DNA of 64,000 bases, from positions 27,344,501-27,408,500 of the forward strand of contig CM075675.1 in the NCBI GenBank assembly GCA_037962975.1, written 5' to 3'. The notes beneath the pieces were generated by a model. It was not told where the DNA came from. It did no database searches and was given only the letters and a program-made list of their open reading frames with translations. A program made the translations under genes and the position numbers. Origin of the DNA: Clitoria ternatea (taxonomy: Eukaryota; Streptophyta; Magnoliopsida; Fabales; Fabaceae). This document shows positions 58,739 to 64,000 of this stretch, piece after piece (positions within the stretch are counted from its first letter, which is position 1; every line of letters begins with the position of its first letter).

Positions 58739-60655
58739 TGTGGCGAGAGTCGTTCATTCCTGAAAAGCGGTCGGGGCGTTACAGTGGTCGCCATGTTTAT
58801 GTTATGTGATATATGATTATGTAGTGGAGGACGACCGACGGTATATGTTACCCTCGTTTCTGGCTCCCGTGGTTTTTGTGCCCAATTGAGCTACCCAGTG
58901 GTTGAGGGGAGTCAAGTAGGACTCGGTGAACCAAGCAGGGTTCACAGGGTGTCAAGTAGGACCCCCAGCTGAAGGTCGATCCTTATAGTATCCAGATTGA
59001 GGGGGAGTCAAGTAGGACTCGGTGAACTAAGCAGGGTTCACAGGGTGTCAAGTAGGACCCCCAGCTGAAGGTCGATCCTTATAGTATCCGGATACTAGGC
59101 GTCATGTTATCTACATGTGAACTCGTGTATGGTAGAATTGGATAATGACCTAGAGGATGAATGACTAGGTGTGTATGCTAGAGTGGAATTGATTGGAAAT
59201 GAGTTAGCACTAAGATCATGGAGGTATAATGATTTAAATGATAAGTAAAGAGATGTCATGAAGGGCAAATAATTATAATTGGTAATTGTAATTAGGAAGA
59301 TAGCTAAGTTATGCTTTTTCGAGTCATGTTGTTATTTCTATATTAATTCTTAATTCCAATCACTCACCCCTTGTATTGTGGTTTTAGTGATTGATGTAGG
59401 TATGGATGCACACCGTGAAGGCAATAGCTAAATGAGGCCAGGGCGATGTTGAATCTAGAAGAGGAGATGTATATATGTATATAATTGCTTGTTGATTTAC
59501 AAAATGTAGGATTATGTTACTTGTTGGCGTGAAAGTATATTGATGTAGTACGGTAGTACTTTATTGCGTTTGTGTGTTATCTGGCACAAAGCCACTACAT
59601 GATTGCATGATATAGGCAGGTATTGTGTTATATGTATACTTGAATGATATGTAGAGTGTGATTGTATATTTAACTATTGATGATGATAATTATAATGATT
59701 GATGATGGCGGTAGTAATTATATGTGATGTGTGAATTATGACGAATTGAGGCATGGAGCCAATGATGTGTAAATGATGAATGTGATGGGCAGGTGTTGTA
59801 TTGATTCATGATTGATGTGTGTGCTATGTGATTGATGTTTAATTGATAGATAAGATTAATTTAGCAAATCGTGTATATAGTTGGTTTTATGAATGTAAGG
59901 AACTAGATAGGTGAATTGGAAATTCGACGGGTTTCAGGACCCCCGGAATGCATCAATAGGTTCCTTAGGATATTTAGAAGTTGTGTGTATTGGCCTTGGG
60001 CCAATTGGAACCCATTTAGGGTGTTTGGTGCAAGGGTTTTGCACATAAATGGTTTAAACTGCAAACTACGCATAACTTATGCATACGTTGAAATTTTGGC
60101 GAACGGACGGCGACAATAGTTCTGGAATAGGGAAACATGTGGCTTGAGAAGTTTTCGTGGCAATCAGATCTAAAACGGGCCATTTGGGTAGGTTAGAAGT
60201 TGGCCGGTTGGCCTAAATTATGTAACAGCATCAGGTGCTGTTACTGTCATGCCCACGCTACGCGTGAGACTGACGCGTAGCGTGAGGTGCGTAGAATAGG
60301 GCTGACGTTACGCATGGGGCCTGACGCTTTCAGGTCTTTGAATTCTTTTGAACTTAAATGATTTTAAGGTCTATAAATTGATTATTTAATGTATATTTAG
60401 GTACTTTTATTAAAATACATATTTTAATTATGATGTAATTTAATAATTTATTTAAAATGCAAAATATTTATTGTGAAAGTTATTAAAACGGGTAAAATTA
60501 AATATAAAATGACGAAGGACGTTACAATAAATACTTATGCGGGTACCCGCAGGGCAGGTAGTACAATACTCATATCCGCCTCTTTAGAGACTTTGTTGAT
60601 ATCCATTGTAGATGTACCCACAGATGTAAATTATTTTGTCACCCTTACTTATATG

Positions 60656-61547
60656 TACGTGGAAAAAAAATCATTTAACTTTTTTTGTGTTATATTATGA
60701 AATGGCAGTTGTATTTTAGTAATTGAAATGTTATTTTAAGCAAAATAGAGATGTTTGCGATATAGGATTTTCATCTAATTGATAGCATCTCTTGAAATAA
60801 AAAGTACCATGTTAAGATTTTAGCCACCAACTCAATGTTATTTTAGTATTATTGTTACATAATCTTATTGATATATATGGTACAGGGGGATAAAATCTCA
60901 GTTATAGGAATCAATATCCCTCTCTCACTATGTATGACATTGGTTCAGTGGAATCCAATATCATATCTCCTAGTTGATGTCTTTCTCCAATTATCACACT
61001 GGTCTATCACATTGAAGAGTAAAAAATGGTGTCACTTGTAATAACACTCTGACGCTTTGAATACTTAATATCGGAACTCAAACATAAGTTATACAAGGTA
61101 ATGTATCTTGGTGGGTCATAAATGAGATGCATTTATAGAGTTTGGTAGAATTTGAGTTCTACGTGTCGTTGTGTCAATACAGATATGTAAATCACAGGAA
61201 AAGCTAACACCTTCGTAGGTATTTCTAACATTTCATAGGTTGACTACTGGTGTGCCTTCAACAAACCTATCATAATCTCACCGACTACGGTCCTTGAGAA
61301 TTCTGATCAACGACTTAAGATAATGCTAAATTCGGTTAGTGTTGTAAGGATGCTTTGCGTGGAGAGTTTATGCTCAAGGACACCATTCCAGTGTCGTATT
61401 GCCTGAGTCGGTGTGAGGCCAAAATCACTTATTTATGTCATTTATTATATTTTAAAAAAGTCAAAACCTTTTAAAAAAAACACCTTTACCATATGTTGTA
61501 TTTTTTTGATACAATACTTTTATTGTGGATAAAGTTTAAAATTGATC
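60656..61547. other. Gene-free region, possible old LTR remnant
   Basis: No gene. Around 61031-61070 GGTGTCACTTGTAATAACAC and CTCTGACGCTTTGAATACTT recall GGTGTCACCTGCAAAGATTC and CTCCGACGCTCAAGTCAGTG in the LTR at 61730-61770, so an older relative of that LTR may lie here. The rest is unassigned. Confidence 0.35.
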
Positions 61548-62272
61548 TGTCCTGGACCGGGGTCGAGAGATCCGATCTCAAGCCAGTCACGAATAGTATG
61601 TCAATACCGTACAATAGACCGGATGTATGTGTATCCGATGTATTTATCCGTTGTCCTTGAGTGAGGAGAGCGGATTGGGCGTCCTGGAGATCCTTCACAC
61701 CGACCTAACGCGTTGAAGTGGGCGAATGGTGGTGTCACCTGCAAAGATTCTCCGACGCTCAAGTCAGTGATTATATTCCAAGTAAGGAATGTATTCAGAG
61801 AGGAATCAGTCGTAAAAGAGCTAAAGAAGATCCCCCACTTCAATCATGAAGTCAGTTCATATACCTGATTGGCTCGATTAACGAGGACACATTGGTGGGG
61901 AACCACCAACTCCCATTAGCATTATTATATTGCGCACTTACCCGCATGATTGGGTCAAGTGGCTATTTTATATTGAGCATAGAGAATGTAGTCTAGGATT
62001 AGGGAACAAGTTGACCATTCCCGTGAGCAGAATTTGGCTCGTAGTTCAGGGAATTACTGATCGATCCCTGTAGCAACAATCTTTGTCTTTTGCACAGTGA
62101 CGTGTGTATTATCCGATGTCATGGTGTTATCCTGAATAACCGGTATAGGGAGAACGCCTGATACGGAATTACAGTCCGGATGTATACCGATGACACCGGT
62201 TACACGTAGATGTCTTATCAAAGACGTTGAAATATGTATAGCAGATCGGATACCGGTATTGAGACCGGATCA
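61548..62272 (-). repeat. 3' LTR of the second Tat element (outer end approximate)
   Basis: On the minus strand it starts TGATCCGGTCTCAATACCGG, like TGATCCGGTCCTAACACCGG in the first element. CTCCGACGCTCAAGTCAGT and GGTGTCACC (61731-61767) match the reverse of the first element LTR near 40915-41000. The outer end is placed at TGTCC (61548) because the LTR should finish CA; this is a guess. Confidence 0.55.
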
Positions 62273-62800
62273 TATGTCCCCTAGCTTGTGTGAGGGACTG
62301 AATAGTTGTTCACATAAGCTACTCAACCTACGAGAGGTCTTAATATCGGTAAGCTTATATGTGTAACAGTTCCTTAGCACCTGCTGTCATTCGTAAAGAA
62401 CCGTTCTAAATTTAATAGAAACGACCTTTCGGTACGGTCACAATGGATTCAGACAAAGATTCGTTGTGTGAGAATTTCAAGAGTTTATTGGAATTGAAAG
62501 CTCTTGAAGTTTGTGTAACGGCTGTAAAGCGTGAATTGCGTTGCATGATTAGACATTAATGCTTTTAATCACGTGGGTAAGCAATTATTGCGTCTGAGAT
62601 GAAAATCTCATTAACCGTCGTTTTGGGCTTAATGGGCCTGAAGTTTTCGAAACTTATGGGCCTAGTGGATAGTCCTTCACTGAGTCGCTATCGTTTTGGC
62701 GCCCAAGAATTTGGAACGGTTGTGTCGTTTCGTTTATGAACGAATGCGTTTTATCGAGAACGACACAACTTCAAGAAGGGGTAACCGAACCTCTTCGTTT

Positions 62801-62811
62801 CCTATAAAAGG
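62801..62811 (+). promoter_or_regulatory. TATA box of the second antisense gene
   Basis: CCTATAAAAGG, a strong TATA box 450 bp upstream of the start codon; most of that distance is a likely 5'UTR intron. Confidence 0.65.
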
Positions 62812-62942
62812 AACACTTAGTGGATTCTGGGTTCCACTTGCTTTTATTTACTTAACGAAACTCTGCAGAAATTTTGCAAGGAAGTTTGCTGCCTACATTG
62901 CGAGGGTTCCTTCGTTCCTCAAATTCATCACTGTCATTTGAG

Positions 62943-63232
62943 GTAATTATCTCTTCTTTGTTGCTCCAGTTTCGCTTTGGTTTGCAACTTTTAGGTATAG
63001 AAAGTAGGCTTCAACTAAAAGGGGGGGAATCAGTTTCCCTCAACCCTAATAGTCGTGGGGAAGAGTCCTTGTAATTCTTCCTAAGACTGAATTGCGTCGC
63101 TCAGAAAGGGGATCTTACTTACTGCGGGAAGTGACCTTTCCCTTCTCAGAGTCGCCCTCTGATTGTAATTGTTTTTAAAATGTAGTGAGTAATGATTGCA
63201 ACTTTCTGACGACATTTTATTTCTTATCGTAG
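62943..63232 (+). other. Likely 5'UTR intron of the second antisense gene
   Basis: Donor TTTGAG|GTAATTATC at 62943 and acceptor TTCTTATCGTAG at 63232 would remove 290 bases, leaving a leader that joins the start codon at 63261. Inferred from consensus only. Confidence 0.45.
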
Positions 63233-63260
63233 ATTAAGGAGTTCGGTCTAGATATTTCCA

Positions 63261-64000
63261 ATGGCAACTGGAGAAGGATCTTCTGGAGATAGTGCCATTT
63301 CGAAGACAGCTGAAGGTCTCTTCAGCGTAGTTGTTTCGAGGCTGAATTGGGAGGAGGTTCAGGCTAAATGGCCTTTCTGTTGGGTGTCCAGCGAGTTTAA
63401 GGACTTGGCCTCTCGTCATGCGGATGAGGAGGGATCCTGGATTCAACCGAGGTTCACGCTGAGTACGGATGAAGAGACAAAAAAGTGGTATAGGGTTTAC
63501 GCACCACTTCCGACAAAGCGGATATGCCATGTCGTCCCCAACGATCGTTCAGTGTACATGTACGACTTCATCTTTCTTTATTTGGGTGTCCGCTTCCCAT
63601 TAACCGAACTCCAGATGGGTGTTTTGAGGTTTCTGAACTGTGCACCCTCCCAACTTCATCCCAACGGTTGGGGCCTCATCCGAGCTCTCGAAGTGCTTGG
63701 GGAGCACTTCAATTTCACGCCAACTGTAGCGATGCTGTTCTACTACACTCAGGTAGTTCGAAGGGCGAATAAGCAGGGCGGAGTTGGTCTGGTGACACTC
63801 CGGACTCTCTGTTCTTTTGTGAACTTTGAGTCTTATACTGATTCGGCCAAGGTTGATGGGAAGTCGTTTAAGACCTACTTCACTCGCATCTCCATTAAGA
63901 AGGGCAAACCAAAATTTTGGAAGGACGAAGAGGATGTTGACAAATTTCCCCTGAGTTGGACACACAAACATTTCCTCTTGAGCTCACACGCGTACTACAC
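63261..64000 (+). CDS. Antisense Tat-element gene, 5' part, truncated by the window
   Basis: The frame is open from ATG at 63261 (MATGEGSSGDSAIS) to the window end, 246 complete codons. It aligns colinearly with the antisense gene of the first element: YMYDFIFLYLGVRFPL, LQMGVLRFLNCAPSQLHPNG, FTPTVAMLF and DKFPLSWTHKHFLL match YMYDILFTQLGVRFPL, FQMGVLRFLDCAPSQLHPNG, FTPTVALFF and DKFPVAWTHEHFLL. Over half the residues agree by eye. The exon should end soon after the window edge, before the coiled-coil exon. Function unknown. Confidence 0.8.
   Translation, partial: MATGEGSSGDSAISKTAEGLFSVVVSRLNWEEVQAKWPFCWVSSEFKDLASRHADEEGSWIQPRFTLSTDEETKKWYRVYAPLPTKRICHVVPNDRSVYMYDFIFLYLGVRFPLTELQMGVLRFLNCAPSQLHPNGWGLIRALEVLGEHFNFTPTVAMLFYYTQVVRRANKQGGVGLVTLRTLCSFVNFESYTDSAKVDGKSFKTYFTRISIKKGKPKFWKDEEDVDKFPLSWTHKHFLLSSHAYY

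Larger units (their letters stand above)
58287..60526 (+). mobile_element. Solo LTR with 5S-derived segment
   Basis: Starts TGTGACATCTCGG, ends GAAGGACGTTACA, with a perfect 5-bp target duplication ATAAA (58282-58286 and 60527-60531). It has no coding capacity. The first 180 bases are a direct duplication of about 91 bp, then a 5S-rRNA-like block, then GGTCGGGGCGTTACA at 58769-58783, which itself looks like an LTR end. From about 58800 onward it resembles the right half of the solo LTR at 19641-22627 (GGTATATGTTACCC, GGCCTTGGGCCAATTGGAAC, ACGCGTAGCGT). The element therefore looks composite. Confidence 0.75.
57974..60647. mobile_element. hAT-like MITE hosting a solo LTR
   Basis: Left end TAAGGATGTCAA and right end TTGTCACCCTTA are inverted repeats (10 of 12), and the octamer CTTATATG flanks both sides perfectly (57966-57973 and 60648-60655), as for hAT insertions. 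Without the inserted LTR and its duplicated pentamer the element would be about 429 bp, close to the 446-bp hAT-like element at 4067-4512. Confidence 0.75.
61548..64000 (-). mobile_element. Second Tat-family retrotransposon, partial, reverse orientation
   Basis: The window end holds the 3' part of an element related to the one at 40257-53135: a 3' LTR on the minus strand (about 61548-62272), the polypurine tract AAGCTAGGGGACATA (62273-62287 in reverse) and the antisense gene reading rightward from 63261. Its gag-pol and 5' LTR would lie beyond 64000. The outer LTR boundary is uncertain. Confidence 0.7.

Noticed and set aside
62696..63074. Open frames of 81 and 66 aa before the second antisense gene
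   Set aside because: They fall in the inferred leader and its intron, and have no counterpart in the first element.

Overview
The window is nuclear plant DNA. Genes carry GT-AG introns, the sequence is AT-rich with long (TA)n tracts, and the gene content (chlorophyllase, type-2 lipid-transfer protein, cytokinesis kinesin NACK1/KIN-7A, DUF789 protein) and transposons (Ty3/gypsy Tat lineage, MULE, hAT and Stowaway-type MITEs) are those of an angiosperm. The proteins look eudicot; a legume is my best guess, and I cannot name the species. Nothing bacterial or organellar was seen.

Four host genes can be modelled fully from splice sites and reading frame: a two-exon chlorophyllase (2332-3461, +), an intronless nsLTP2 (8966-9247, +), a 14-exon NACK1/HINKEL-type kinesin (26397-31366, -, 963 aa, with a 5'UTR intron and a perfect mitosis-specific MSA box upstream) and a 6-exon DUF789 protein (35027-39271, -, 406 aa). 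The space between them is mostly mobile DNA.

Region 13.2-25.2 kb is a nested stack. A Stowaway-like palindromic MITE is split by an 11.7-kb MULE with about 185-bp terminal inverted repeats. The MULE holds a decayed mudrA gene, a convergent GRF zinc-finger ORF and two LTR-like insertions, one of them sitting in a mudrA intron. Region 40.25-53.14 kb is a nearly pristine 12.9-kb Tat-lineage retrotransposon: 896-bp LTRs with two differences by eye, TSD GGGAG, an open 1815-aa gag-pol, two tandem-repeat arrays, and a spliced antisense gene of 864 aa with its own TATA box. It lies 105 bp from a second, 3.1-kb MULE (53241-56354, perfect 9-bp TSD), which again pairs a mudrA remnant with a convergent GRF zinc-finger gene. 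Region 57.97-60.65 kb is a hAT-type MITE (8-bp TSD) invaded by a solo LTR (5-bp TSD) that carries a 5S-rRNA-derived segment. The right edge (about 61.5-64.0 kb) is the 3' part of a second Tat-family element in reverse orientation, whose antisense gene runs off the window.

The two most interesting themes are the antisense gene kept open in two diverged Tat elements, and the repeated pairing of mudrA with a convergent GRF zinc-finger gene in two unrelated-looking MULEs. All homology statements come from recognising motifs by eye; no search was run.
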